Below are positions 25,685-34,165 of a DNA stretch of 64,000 bases, piece by piece. Position 1 is the stretch's first letter; each line of letters opens with the position of its first letter. A model generated the notes under the pieces. The model was not told the origin of the DNA and made no database searches. It saw nothing but the letters and a program-made list of their open reading frames with translations. The stretch covers positions 62,001 to 126,000 of the forward strand of contig JALNTX010000010.1 of NCBI GenBank assembly GCA_035726825.1, written 5' to 3'. The translations under genes were made by a program, and so were the position numbers. This DNA is from Pseudocitrobacter sp913778145 (GTDB taxonomy: Bacteria; Pseudomonadota; Gammaproteobacteria; Enterobacterales; Enterobacteriaceae).

Positions 25685-26704
25685 TTAACAGCTTTCTCGC
25701 TGGCATAGCCGTGAGGCAATCGTCGCTTTCGGGCTCCAGTCGTTGTCGCTTAGGCGCGCCAGTAACGCCTTTCCGGCATCAGCACCGATTTTTCGATGCG
25801 GCACAGACATCGTGGTGAGAGGCGGCTGACACACCCGGCTAACATCGCTATTACCAAATCCCACCACGGCCAAATCGTCTGGAACTTTGATACGCCGCCG
25901 CTGGCACTCGTACAACACGCCACAGGCCAGTTCATCGGATTCACACACCAGCGCGTCCAGTTCCGGCCAGGCCAGCAAAAATTCCGGAAGCTGCGCCGCA
26001 CCGGTGGAAAACGTGGGCGGCGATGCCGCATTAATGACGCGGTCCACAGAGCGGTGATGGCGCAACATCGCCTTGTACCAGCCCTGTAGATGCTGTTGGA
26101 ACACCCATTTTTCCTGATTAGCACAAAGTAAGCCGATGTTTTGATAGCCGCGCGTGATCAGCATTTCGGTCAGTTCAAACATCGCAGCAGCATGATCAAT
26201 GCCGATATTCATATCAATAGGATCGGCTCGCACCGCGCCAATCTCCATCACAGGAATAGACGCATTTTGCAGCCAGTTGCGCACGTTTTCGCTGTGTTCA
26301 ACGCTTAGCAGCACTGCCGCCGCGATATTGGAAGCCAGCAGTGTCTCCAGCAGTTTTTCTTCCTGCTCCGGCTGATGCTGAGATTCCGCCAGCATGATTT
26401 GATAGCCCGCAGGTTGTAGCACTTGCTGTAGACCCGCAAACATCTCTGAGCAGCCAAATTCGCCAAGATGCGGTACGACCATCGCGATCGTCCACGATGA
26501 GGCGGAAGCCAATGCACTGGCTGCCAGATTCGGCACATAGCCAAGCTCCTGAACGGCTGCTTCAATTTTCTCGCGTAACTTATCCGATACCGCCTCGGGC
26601 GTTCGCAGCGCCCTGGATACAGTCATCGTTCCGACCCCTGCCAGCTGGGCGACATCGGCCAGGGTAACCTTTCCCGTACTGCGTCGTTTTCGGGTTATCG
26701 ACAT
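25685..26704 (-). CDS. LacI family transcriptional repressor
   Basis: A 339-residue LacI-type repressor. The DNA-binding helix-turn-helix is at about 14-33 (VTLADVAQLAGVGTMTVSRAL) and the hinge helix region ASALASASS at about 61-69; the rest is a periplasmic-binding-protein-like ligand domain. It resembles the GntR branch. It lies divergent from a PTS-transketolase operon with two perfect palindromes in the gap, so it most likely represses that operon and itself, with a sugar phosphate as inducer. Confidence 0.9.
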   Translation of the reverse strand: MSITRKRRSTGKVTLADVAQLAGVGTMTVSRALRTPEAVSDKLREKIEAAVQELGYVPNLAASALASASSWTIAMVVPHLGEFGCSEMFAGLQQVLQPAGYQIMLAESQHQPEQEEKLLETLLASNIAAAVLLSVEHSENVRNWLQNASIPVMEIGAVRADPIDMNIGIDHAAAMFELTEMLITRGYQNIGLLCANQEKWVFQQHLQGWYKAMLRHHRSVDRVINAASPPTFSTGAAQLPEFLLAWPELDALVCESDELACGVLYECQRRRIKVPDDLAVVGFGNSDVSRVCQPPLTTMSVPHRKIGADAGKALLARLSDNDWSPKATIASRLCQRESC

Positions 26705-26821
26705 TTGAATTCCTGAGTAAACGCTATGTTATTAGAGAGTTAGCGATCATTTTTTCTTCATATGTTGGGCAGTATACGCCGGAAATCCACAATTTTGCTG
26801 TGAATTGATGCGCCCCGATTT

Positions 26822-26867
26822 GATAGCGCTATCACAATTTCCAATGATACATTTTGATAGCGCTATC
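26822..26867. promoter_or_regulatory. Two palindromic LacI-family operators
   Basis: The perfect 12-bp palindrome GATAGCGCTATC occurs twice, at 26822-26833 and 26856-26867, with 34 bp between centres (about three helical turns, same face). A central CG is typical of LacI/GntR-type operators. A candidate promoter for the PTS genes uses TTGATA (26820-26825) with AATGAT 17 bp downstream, so the first operator would overlap its -35 region. Confidence 0.88.
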
Positions 26868-26869
26868 TT

Positions 26870-26885
26870 TGTGATGATCGTCACG
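26870..26885. promoter_or_regulatory. CRP site of the PTS operon region
   Basis: TGTGATGATCGTCACG matches the CRP consensus TGTGA-N6-TCACA at 9 of 10 positions. It begins 3 bp after the second operator. If it activates, the promoter must lie on the minus-strand (lacI-type) side or further downstream; if it lies downstream of the PTS promoter it could repress. The geometry cannot be settled by eye. Confidence 0.75.
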
Positions 26886-26949
26886 GTTACCAACTTCACC
26901 GTTGAATAAAGTTTGCTCATTCCACACAACCCGTTGCAGGAGAGTCCAT

Positions 26950-27393
26950 GTGCTGAATCAATGGCTGAATGACACCACCATTGCACTTAAAAACGAGGTC
27001 GAAAGCTGGCCTCAGGCGTTGGAGATTTGCGCTCAACCGCTGCTTGAGTCGGGCGTTATCGAACCCGGCTACGTGACGGCGATAATCCAGCAGCATCAAA
27101 AATTAGGCCCCTATTACGTCCTGGCGCCGGGCCTTGCAATGCCGCACGCCCGTCCGGAAGAAGGTGCTCACGCAATAGGATTGTCATTACTGAAATTACA
27201 ACACGGGGTGGCATTCGGCGCGGATGAATTTGATCCGGTCGATGTGATTATCATGCTCGCGGCCCCCGATAAACATAGCCATATTGAAATGATTTCTGCG
27301 CTTGCCGAGCTTTTTTCCAGCGAAGACGATCTCGCATTGCTTCATCAGGCGAAAACATTAGAGGAGATTAAAACCATTATTTCCCGTTTCTGA
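26950..27393 (+). CDS. PTS EIIA component, ascorbate type
   Basis: A 147-residue EIIA of the mannitol/fructose-like fold, closest to UlaC/SgcA. The phosphorylated histidine is His66 within APGLAMPHARPEEG. I chose the GTG at 26950 (reading MLNQWLNDTT) because AGGAGA lies about 6 nt upstream; an ATG two bases before is out of frame and the ATG further upstream at 26902 overlaps the operator-promoter region. First gene of the operon EIIA-EIIB-EIIC-transketolase N-transketolase C. It receives phosphate from HPr and passes it to EIIB. Confidence 0.9.
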   Translation: MLNQWLNDTTIALKNEVESWPQALEICAQPLLESGVIEPGYVTAIIQQHQKLGPYYVLAPGLAMPHARPEEGAHAIGLSLLKLQHGVAFGADEFDPVDVIIMLAAPDKHSHIEMISALAELFSSEDDLALLHQAKTLEEIKTIISRF

Positions 27394-27474
27394 TTTTATT
27401 TTTCTCCGATTTTAACGCTCACGATCTCCAATGACATCGTGCGCCCGTACTCTACTCAAAAAAAGGTAACAACC

Positions 27475-27747
27475 ATGAAAATAATGGCAATTTGTGGCTC
27501 CGGTTTGGGCAGTAGTTTTATGGTGGAAATGAATATCAAAAAAGTGCTGAAGAAATTAAATATTGAGGCCGAAGTCGAGCACTCAGATTTATCTTCGGCA
27601 ACACCCGGTGCTGCCGATCTTTTTGTGATGGCAAAAGATATTGCCAGTAGCGCCAGCGTGCCGGAAAGTCAGCTCGTTGTCATAAACAATATTATCGATA
27701 TAAATGAATTAGAAACTAAGCTCCGCGCTTATTTCTCGGCACAATAA
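27475..27747 (+). CDS. PTS EIIB component, ascorbate type
   Basis: A 90-residue EIIB domain protein with the phosphocysteine loop ICGSGLGSS (Cys7) at the N-terminus and a Rossmann-like alternation of beta and alpha segments. The ATG at 27475 follows AAAGGTAACAACC. It carries phosphate from EIIA to the sugar bound by EIIC. Separated from EIIA by 81 bp and from EIIC by 22 bp. Confidence 0.9.
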   Translation: MKIMAICGSGLGSSFMVEMNIKKVLKKLNIEAEVEHSDLSSATPGAADLFVMAKDIASSASVPESQLVVINNIIDINELETKLRAYFSAQ

Positions 27748-27769
27748 TCCTGATTAAAGCGAGGCGGAT

Positions 27770-29152
27770 ATGTTTATCCTTGAAACGCTAAATTTTGTTG
27801 TCGATATTCTTAAAGTCCCTTCCGTTCTGGTCGGGTTAATTGCCTTAATTGGCCTCGTGGCACAGAAAAAATCCTTTTCTGATGTGGTGAAAGGCACCAT
27901 CAAAACCATTCTCGGCTTTATTGTTTTAGGCGGCGGCGCATCCGTACTGGTGGGTTCACTGAATCCACTCGGCGGTATGTTCGAGCATGCATTTAACATT
28001 CAGGGCATCATTCCTAACAACGAAGCAATCGTCTCCATCGCGCTGGAAAAATATGGTGCATCGACGGCGCTCATCATGGCCTTCGGCATGGTGGCCAATA
28101 TCATCGTTGCCCGCTTCACGCGCCTGAAGTACATCTTCCTGACCGGGCACCATACGTTTTATATGGCGTGCATGATCGGCGTTATTTTGACGGTGGCAGG
28201 CTTCGACGGCATTGGTCTGGTCTTTACCGGTTCGCTGATTCTCGGGCTGGTGATGGCCTTCTTCCCGGCGCTGGCACAGCGTTACATGAAACGTATTACC
28301 GGTACTGACGATATCGCGTTTGGTCACTTCGGCACGCTGGGTTACGTGCTTTCTGGCTGGATTGGCAGCGTGTGCGGGAAAGGTTCACGCTCTACCGAAG
28401 AGATGAATCTGCCGAAAAATCTGAGCTTCCTGCGCGACAGTTCGATCTCTATCTCGCTCACCATGATCATTATTTACATGATTCTGGCCGTCAGTGCCGG
28501 GCGTGAATATGTCGAAACCCAGCTCAGCGGCGGGCAAAACTACCTGGTTTACTCCATCATTCAGGCCATCACCTTTGCGGCGGGCGTGTTCATCATCCTA
28601 CAGGGTGTGCGGTTAATCCTCGCGGAAATCGTCCCGGCCTTTACCGGCTTCTCGGAAAAACTGGTGCCTAACGCCCGCCCGGCGCTGGATTGCCCGGTAG
28701 TGTATCCGTATGCGCCTAACGCGGTTTTAATTGGTTTTCTGTTCAGCTTCCTCGGCGGGCTGGTCGGTTTATTCCTGCTCGGTCAGTTCAAGCTGGTACT
28801 GATTCTGCCCGGCGTCGTGCCTCACTTCTTCACCGGCGCAACCGCTGGCGTATTTGGTAACGCCACAGGCGGGCGTCGCGGCGCGATGATCGGCGCATTT
28901 GCCAATGGCCTGTTGATCACCTTCCTTCCGGTATTGCTGTTGCCAGTGCTCGGCGCGATTGGCTTCGCGAATACCACCTTCTCCGACGCGGATTTCGGCG
29001 TCGTCGGCATCATCATGGGTAACCTGGCGCGCTACCTCTCACCGATGGCGATTACCGGCCTGGTCGTGGCGCTGTTCGCGCTACTGGTGGTCTACAACAT
29101 CGTGAAAAGTAAACCCAACGCGCAGCAGCAAGACACAGGAGCAAAATCATAA
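27770..29152 (+). CDS. PTS EIIC permease, ascorbate (UlaA) family
   Basis: A 460-residue membrane permease of the AG (ascorbate/galactitol-like) PTS superfamily. Roughly 11 hydrophobic segments are visible; family motifs include GGGASVLVGSLNPLGGMFEHAF near the N-terminus and the conserved LTGHHTFYMACM at about 122-133. It transports and phosphorylates a sugar that is not identified: downstream enzymes differ from those for L-ascorbate. Its stop overlaps the next ATG (TAATG), so translation is coupled. Confidence 0.9.
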   Translation: MFILETLNFVVDILKVPSVLVGLIALIGLVAQKKSFSDVVKGTIKTILGFIVLGGGASVLVGSLNPLGGMFEHAFNIQGIIPNNEAIVSIALEKYGASTALIMAFGMVANIIVARFTRLKYIFLTGHHTFYMACMIGVILTVAGFDGIGLVFTGSLILGLVMAFFPALAQRYMKRITGTDDIAFGHFGTLGYVLSGWIGSVCGKGSRSTEEMNLPKNLSFLRDSSISISLTMIIIYMILAVSAGREYVETQLSGGQNYLVYSIIQAITFAAGVFIILQGVRLILAEIVPAFTGFSEKLVPNARPALDCPVVYPYAPNAVLIGFLFSFLGGLVGLFLLGQFKLVLILPGVVPHFFTGATAGVFGNATGGRRGAMIGAFANGLLITFLPVLLLPVLGAIGFANTTFSDADFGVVGIIMGNLARYLSPMAITGLVVALFALLVVYNIVKSKPNAQQQDTGAKS

Positions 29153-29979
29153 TGTGTGATGAACTGAAAAGACTGGCGCGTGATATTCGCGTCGCCACGC
29201 TGAAATCATTAACCCAGCTAGGTTTTGGCCACTATGGCGGCAGCATGTCGGTGGTTGAGACGCTGGCGGTGCTGTATGGCGATGTGATGCGCATCGACCC
29301 GGCCGATCCAGACTGGCCGCAGCGCGACTATTTTGTGCTCTCCAAAGGGCATGCTGGCCCGGCGCTGTACAGCACACTGGCGATTAAGGGCTATTTCCCG
29401 ATGGAGGAGCTGGCCACGCTTAACCAGAATGGCACGCGCCTGCCAAGCCACCCGGATCGGCTCAAAACACGCGGCGTGGATGCCACCACCGGCTCGCTCG
29501 GCCAGGGGATATCCATCGCGGCGGGCATGGCGCTGTCGCATAAACTCGCCAGCCGCCCGAATCGCGTTTTTTGCATCGTCGGCGACGGCGAGCTGAACGA
29601 GGGCCAGTGCTGGGAAGCATTCCAGTTCATTGCCCATCACAAACTGAATAACCTGCTGGTGTTTATCGACTGGAACAAGCAGCAACTGGACGGCGAACTG
29701 GACGACATCATCGCACCTTTCGATCTTGCGGAAAAATTCCATGCTTTCGGTTTCGATGTGCAAACGGTAAAAGGCAACGATATTGCCGCTATTCAGGCCG
29801 TCAGCCGCCCGGTTCGGAGTGGCAACGATCGCCCACGCATTGTGATCCTCGATAGCGTAAAAGGGCAAGGCGTGCCTTATCTGGAAAGCCTGAGCAACAC
29901 CCACCATCTGCGCCTGAATGATGAAATGCGAGCGGCGCTGAATGAATCAATTCGCCAACTGGAGGCCGCGTATGATTAA
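29152..29979 (+). CDS. Transketolase N-terminal subunit
   Basis: A 275-residue protein equal to the thiamine-diphosphate-binding half of transketolase. The ThDP/Mg motif GDGELNEGQCWEAFQFI with a trailing NK (IDWNKQQLDG) is at about 143-180; SKGHAGPALY and GSLGQGISIAAGMA are also typical. The enzyme moves two-carbon units between sugar phosphates. It overlaps EIIC by 1 nt and the C-terminal subunit by 8 nt, so the two halves are made together. Confidence 0.92.
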   Translation: MCDELKRLARDIRVATLKSLTQLGFGHYGGSMSVVETLAVLYGDVMRIDPADPDWPQRDYFVLSKGHAGPALYSTLAIKGYFPMEELATLNQNGTRLPSHPDRLKTRGVDATTGSLGQGISIAAGMALSHKLASRPNRVFCIVGDGELNEGQCWEAFQFIAHHKLNNLLVFIDWNKQQLDGELDDIIAPFDLAEKFHAFGFDVQTVKGNDIAAIQAVSRPVRSGNDRPRIVILDSVKGQGVPYLESLSNTHHLRLNDEMRAALNESIRQLEAAYD

Positions 29980-30925
29980 GGTTGCACCTGCGGGAGAGAA
30001 AGACGCCGTTGAAATGCGTAAGGTCTACGCCGGGTTTATCGCTGAACAGGTCAACGCAGGTAGCGAGATTATCGCGCTGGAAGCTGACCTGATGAGCTCA
30101 ATGGCGATGGATAGCGTGCAGCGCGAATTCCCCCAGCACGTCATCAACTGCGGGATCATGGAGGCCAACGTGATTGGCACTGCGGCAGGGCTGGCGCTGA
30201 CCGGGCGAAAACCCTTCGTCCACACATTTACTGCGTTCGCCAGCCGCCGCTGTTTCGACCAGCTGTTTATGTCGCTGGATTATCAGCGTAATAACGTCAA
30301 AGTGATCGCCTCTGACGCGGGCGTCACCGCCTGCCACAACGGCGGCACGCATATGTCGTTTGAGGATATGGGCATCGTGCGCGGGCTGGCGCACTCCGTG
30401 GTGCTGGAAGTCACCGATGCAGTGATGTTTAACGATATTCTGCGCCAACTCGCCACCCTGGAAGGTTTCTACTGGGTACGTACTATCCGCAAGCAGGCGC
30501 CAACGGTTTATCAGGCGGGCTCGACATTCACCATCGGTAAAGGCAACGTTCTGCGCGACGGTAACGACATTACGTTGATCGCCAACGGCATTATGGTGGC
30601 GAAAGCGCTGGAAGCGGCGGAAAAGCTTTCTGCCGAAGGCGTGAGTGCCGCCGTAATCGATATGTTTACGCTCAAGCCCATCGACCGCATGCTGGTGAAG
30701 AACTATGCCGAGAAAACCGGGCGAATTGTCACCTGCGAAAACCACAGCATTCATAACGGGCTGGGCTCGGCGGTGGCGGAAGTCCTGGTGGAAACCTGCC
30801 CGGTGCCGATGCGTCGCGTGGGTGTGAAAGAGCGCTATGGTCAGGTAGGCACACAGGAATTTCTGGAGCAGGAGTATGGGTTGACGCGTGATGATATTAT
30901 CGCGGCGGCAAGGGAACTGCTGTAA
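29972..30925 (+). CDS. Transketolase C-terminal subunit
   Basis: The pyrimidine-binding (PYR) and C-terminal domains of a split transketolase, 317 residues. Motifs: INCGIMEANVIGTAAGLALTG (with the PYR-domain Glu), TFTAFASRRCFDQL, and DMFTLKPID and CENHSIHNGLGSAVAE in the last third. I chose the ATG at 29972, with GGAGG 6 nt upstream, rather than the in-frame ATG at 29942. Last gene of the PTS operon; a hairpin terminator follows within 15 bp. Confidence 0.92.
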   Translation: MIKVAPAGEKDAVEMRKVYAGFIAEQVNAGSEIIALEADLMSSMAMDSVQREFPQHVINCGIMEANVIGTAAGLALTGRKPFVHTFTAFASRRCFDQLFMSLDYQRNNVKVIASDAGVTACHNGGTHMSFEDMGIVRGLAHSVVLEVTDAVMFNDILRQLATLEGFYWVRTIRKQAPTVYQAGSTFTIGKGNVLRDGNDITLIANGIMVAKALEAAEKLSAEGVSAAVIDMFTLKPIDRMLVKNYAEKTGRIVTCENHSIHNGLGSAVAEVLVETCPVPMRRVGVKERYGQVGTQEFLEQEYGLTRDDIIAAARELL

Positions 30926-30938
30926 TTCAGAGATGAAC

Positions 30939-30960
30939 AAAGCGGCCGTGAGGCCGCTTT
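30939..30960. terminator. Terminator after the transketolase operon
   Basis: AAAGCGGCC / GGCCGCTTT is a perfect 9-bp stem with a GTGA loop, flanked by ACA and GTTG. It lies between the convergent transketolase and ghxP genes. Confidence 0.8.
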
Positions 30961-30961
30961 G

Positions 30962-30998
30962 TTGCCGGATGACGGCTCTCGCCTTATCCGGCCTACCG
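30962..30998. repeat. Single REP unit
   Basis: TTGCCGGATGACGGC...GCCTTATCCGGCCTACC, one REP-type palindromic unit between the operon terminator and the ghxP stop. Confidence 0.75.
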
Positions 30999-31003
30999 AC
31001 GAT

Positions 31004-32353
31004 TTAAATCGCCCAACCGCCCGCGTAAAACGCCACCAGCGCCACCGCAATTACGATGGTACCAATGTTCAGCTTACGCCATTCGCCTGATACCAGGCGA
31101 CCAATAACCAGCGTGGCAAAACCGATCATAATGCCGGTCACGATGTTACAGGTCAGCACGATGAACACGGCGGTAATCAGGCCAGACATCGCATCAACGA
31201 AGTCGTTGAAATCAATGCGCGCCACATTGCTCAGCATCAGCAGGCCGACGTACATCAGCGCCGGCGCGGTGGCGTAGGCCGGAACCAGGTAAGAAAGGGG
31301 AGAGAGGAACAGGATCAGCAGAAACAGGACGCCAACGGTGATTGCCGTTAAGCCCGTTTTGCCGCCCGCCGCCGTGCCTGCGGCAGACTCGATGTACACT
31401 GCGGCTGGCGCGGCGCCAACGAATGCAGAGAACACGCTGCTCAGGGAATCGGTCGTCAGCGCTTTACCGCCGTTGATGATCTGCCCGTCTTTATCCAGCA
31501 GGTTAGCCTGCCCGGCGACGGCACGAATGGTGCCGGTGGCGTCGAACACAGCGGTCATCACCAGCGCCAACACGCTTGGCAGCACAACCGGGTTGAGCGC
31601 GCCCATAATATCCAGGCTACCAATCAGCGAACTGCCGTTTTCATCGCTCAGAGAAGGCATGGCGAAGAAACCGGAGAAGTGTACATTCGGGTCAAAAATC
31701 AGGCCGACAATCGACACACCGATAATGGTCAGCAGAATGCCGCCCGGCACTTTCATTTTTTCGAGGCCGATGATCATCGCCAGGCCGACCAATGACATAA
31801 TTACCGGGAAGCTGGCGAAGTGGCCCAGCGCAACCGGCAAGCCGTCCAGCGGGTTCTTGATCACCAGGCCGACGCCGTTGGCCGCAATCAGCAGCAGGAA
31901 CAGGCCGATACCAATACCGGTGCCGTGCGCGATGCCCTGCGGCAAATTGCGCAAAATCCAGCTACGGATGCCCGTCGCAGAAATAATGGTGAACAGCACC
32001 CCCATCAGGAAGACCGCGCCAAGCGCAACCGGAATGCTGATTTGCTGGCCCAGCACCAGGCTGAACGCGGTGAACGCGGTCAGTGAGATAGCGCAGCCAA
32101 TGGCCAGCGGCAGGTTCGCCCACAGGCCCATCACGATAGAGCCGACGCCCGCCACCAGACAGGTCGCCACGAAGACCGCCGCGGGCGGGAAGCCCGCTTT
32201 GCCGAGCATCCCCGGCACGACGATGACGGAATAGACCATCGCCAGGAAGGTGGTAAGACCGGCGACAATCTCCTGACGAACGGAGCTACCACGAGCAGAA
32301 ATTTTAAACCAGGCGTCGAGTGAACCGCCGGTACGCGCTGAAGGCGTAGACAT
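31004..32353 (-). CDS. ghxP: Guanine/hypoxanthine permease GhxP
   Basis: A 449-residue NCS2-family (AzgA branch) proton symporter that imports guanine and hypoxanthine. About 12-14 membrane helices; the branch motifs GCAISLTAFTAF and VFDATGTIRAVAGQANLLDKDG are visible, as is AAPAAVYIESAAGTAAGGKTG. I chose the ATG at 32353 (MSTPSARTGG) with GGGGATG upstream, because the length then equals E. coli GhxP (YjcD). PurR-like boxes upstream agree with purine repression. Confidence 0.95.
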   Translation of the reverse strand: MSTPSARTGGSLDAWFKISARGSSVRQEIVAGLTTFLAMVYSVIVVPGMLGKAGFPPAAVFVATCLVAGVGSIVMGLWANLPLAIGCAISLTAFTAFSLVLGQQISIPVALGAVFLMGVLFTIISATGIRSWILRNLPQGIAHGTGIGIGLFLLLIAANGVGLVIKNPLDGLPVALGHFASFPVIMSLVGLAMIIGLEKMKVPGGILLTIIGVSIVGLIFDPNVHFSGFFAMPSLSDENGSSLIGSLDIMGALNPVVLPSVLALVMTAVFDATGTIRAVAGQANLLDKDGQIINGGKALTTDSLSSVFSAFVGAAPAAVYIESAAGTAAGGKTGLTAITVGVLFLLILFLSPLSYLVPAYATAPALMYVGLLMLSNVARIDFNDFVDAMSGLITAVFIVLTCNIVTGIMIGFATLVIGRLVSGEWRKLNIGTIVIAVALVAFYAGGWAI

Positions 32354-32767
32354 AGAAAACATCCCCTGAAAATTTTTATCATTCGTCCGTACACGTGGTG
32401 GACAATCCACTGCCAGCTAAACGTCATCTCCTTGTGCTTAAAGCTCACGGCAAAGGGGAGCCGTAAAAAAGCAAACGTTTAACTCCGCGCATACAAAACG
32501 GTTGAGCGTTACCTTCCACCCTGCACGTGCAGAATGGATATGTTCTGGATGCCTCCGGCAGCTTGACTAAGCATAAAACGTCAAAAATGCCACAAGAAGG
32601 CGTCAGAATTTGAAGGCAAACGATTATCTGGTTTTTATGGCACCATTTTCAACTGATGTTTACGTCATTTCGCTAAATTTCGCTGATGACGATGAAGAAA
32701 TCGCCAACCTATGCGCAAACGTTATCGTTCATGCGCAATCCGACAACAATTTCGTTGCAAATCGGCG
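32354..32767. promoter_or_regulatory. ghxP upstream region with PurR-like boxes
   Basis: 414 bp without a credible gene. AAGCAAACGTTTAACT at 32469-32484 fits the PurR consensus ACGCAAACGTTTGCGT well in its core (GCAAACGTTT), 115 bp upstream of ghxP. A second candidate, GCGCAAACGTTATCGT, is at 32713-32728. A perfect palindrome CTGCACGTGCAG is at 32521-32532. A small frame on the plus strand at 32610 starts at a leucine-like codon and is not credible. Confidence 0.6.
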
Positions 32768-33436
32768 CTACTCGCCTGGCAGTGAAAAGGGACCGCCCTT
32801 TTCAATCGCCTGTTGCCAGGCCGGACGCGCTTCCACACGCGCCTTCCATGCGGCGATATTGGGCAGAGACGAGATCCCGCCGCGAGAAAGCAGCGCAAAC
32901 AGCGGAAAACTCATCTGAATATCCGCCATGCTCAGCGTGTCCCCCGCAAACCACGGCGTTTTCGCAAGATGCGCCTCGATAAACCCGGCATGCGTGGCAA
33001 TCTGCTTATTCAGCCAGGCTTTCTGGACACCCGTTCCCAGCACTTTCCCCACCGTGCGCAACCCCAACGGCACCGGGGATTTGCCCAGCATCTGCAAAAC
33101 CAGCTTGATCATCATGAGCGACATCAACGAGCCTTCGGCGTAGTGCAGCCAGAAGCGATACTGCAATTTGCCGTCGATGTCCTGCGGTTTAAAGCGGCTT
33201 TCGGGATCGCCGATTTCCTGGAGATATTCGAGAATCGCCCCGGATTCAGCGATAACGTGTCCGTTATCTTCAACAATGGGTGATTTACCCAGCGGATGAA
33301 TTTTTTTCAAAGAATCAGGTGCCAGCATGTTTGCCCCGCGCTGATAACGGACAATCTGGTAAGGCAGATTTAATTCTTCCAGCGCCCAGAGTACGCGCTG
33401 CGAGCGGGATTGATTCAGATGGTGGACGGTTAACAT
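32768..33436 (-). CDS. Glutathione S-transferase family protein
   Basis: A 222-residue cytosolic GST. The N-terminal thioredoxin-like domain has the Ser/Asn-type catalytic region HHLNQSRSQRVLWALEEL and the cis-Pro/GSH motif KSPIVEDNGHVIAESGAI at about 51-68; a helical C-terminal domain follows. I chose the ATG at 33436 (MLTVHHLNQS); the frame upstream has no ribosome site. It lies between ghxP and soxR; a GST is also found here in Salmonella, not in K-12. Plausible role in oxidative or electrophile stress, given the soxRS neighbours; not shown to be SoxS-controlled. Confidence 0.88.
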   Translation of the reverse strand: MLTVHHLNQSRSQRVLWALEELNLPYQIVRYQRGANMLAPDSLKKIHPLGKSPIVEDNGHVIAESGAILEYLQEIGDPESRFKPQDIDGKLQYRFWLHYAEGSLMSLMMIKLVLQMLGKSPVPLGLRTVGKVLGTGVQKAWLNKQIATHAGFIEAHLAKTPWFAGDTLSMADIQMSFPLFALLSRGGISSLPNIAAWKARVEARPAWQQAIEKGGPFSLPGE

Positions 33437-33558
33437 GGTTTTCTCCGCAGGTTTGTTCAAATTAACTATAGGAACAGACGGCAATCCCCGTAAAAATTGC
33501 GGCGAAAAAAGCGTCAATCCGACTGGCGAACAGGGGGAGGAGAGGTAGACTTAAAGTG

Positions 33559-33702
33559 TCAGCACAAACCGGAACCTCCAACCCGTAGCTCGACCGAGGG
33601 ATGCTGATGTCGGGGGAAACCCTCCCATGAACCAGTGGGATAGAGCGAAAGACAAAGACCGGAACATACGAAAGCGCCCAGTTGTGGCGCTTTCGTTTTT
33701 TA
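33559..33702 (+). ncRNA. sraL: Small RNA SraL (RyjA)
   Basis: In Salmonella and E. coli the sRNA SraL/RyjA is encoded between soxR and the ghxP side, opposite to soxR. The same location and orientation hold here. Recognisable parts are ACCGGAACCTCC near the 5' end, GTCGGGGGAAACCCTCC in the middle, and a strong terminator ACGAAAGCGCC / GGCGCTTTCGT with a T-run at 33668-33701. The terminator overlaps the soxR stop codon by two to three bases. A -10-like TAGACT is at 33546-33551. SraL in Salmonella acts on tig and rho mRNAs. Confidence 0.85.
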
Positions 33703-34158
33703 TTCGTCTTCCAGCAGGCGCGCGCCCGTTCCTTCTTCCCCCAGCTTGTCGCCAGGGTTACGTAGCGGGCAGTCACGCAGCGACATACAGCCGCAGCCGA
33801 TGCAGCCATCAAGCTGATCGCGCAGCGCTTCCATCGAGTGAATGCGTTTATCCAGCTCCTGACGCCACTGGGTGGTCAGGCGTTTCCAGTCTTTTTGCCC
33901 CAGCGTATGCCCTTCCGGCACCACGCCCAGCGACTCACCGATCGTGGCGAGCGGGATGCCCAGCCGCTGCGCGATTTTAATGATTGCCACATAGCGCAGC
34001 ACGTCACGTTTGTATCGCCGCTGATTGCCCGCGTTGCGCTGACTGCGGATGAGCCCTTTGCTTTCATAGAAGTGCAACGCAGAGACAGCGACCCCGGTAC
34101 GCTTTGCAACTTCACCCGGCGTGAGCAGCGTTTTAATGCGCGTTGGTTTTTTTTCCAT
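33700..34158 (-). CDS. soxR: Redox-sensing activator SoxR
   Basis: A 152-residue MerR-family activator whose [2Fe-2S] cluster senses redox-cycling drugs and nitric oxide. The four ligands are Cys119, Cys122, Cys124 and Cys130 in CIGCGCMSLRDC, at the same positions as in E. coli. The helix-turn-helix is LTPGEVAKRTGVAVSALHFY. Divergent from soxS, with one SoxR palindrome between them. The C-terminus is two residues shorter than in K-12. Confidence 0.97.
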   Translation of the reverse strand: MEKKPTRIKTLLTPGEVAKRTGVAVSALHFYESKGLIRSQRNAGNQRRYKRDVLRYVAIIKIAQRLGIPLATIGESLGVVPEGHTLGQKDWKRLTTQWRQELDKRIHSMEALRDQLDGCIGCGCMSLRDCPLRNPGDKLGEEGTGARLLEDE

Positions 34159-34165
34159 TTTCTGC

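Noticed and set aside
32610..32918. Small plus-strand frame overlapping the gst end
   Set aside because: It starts at a non-ATG codon without ribosome site and runs antisense into the conserved gst gene.
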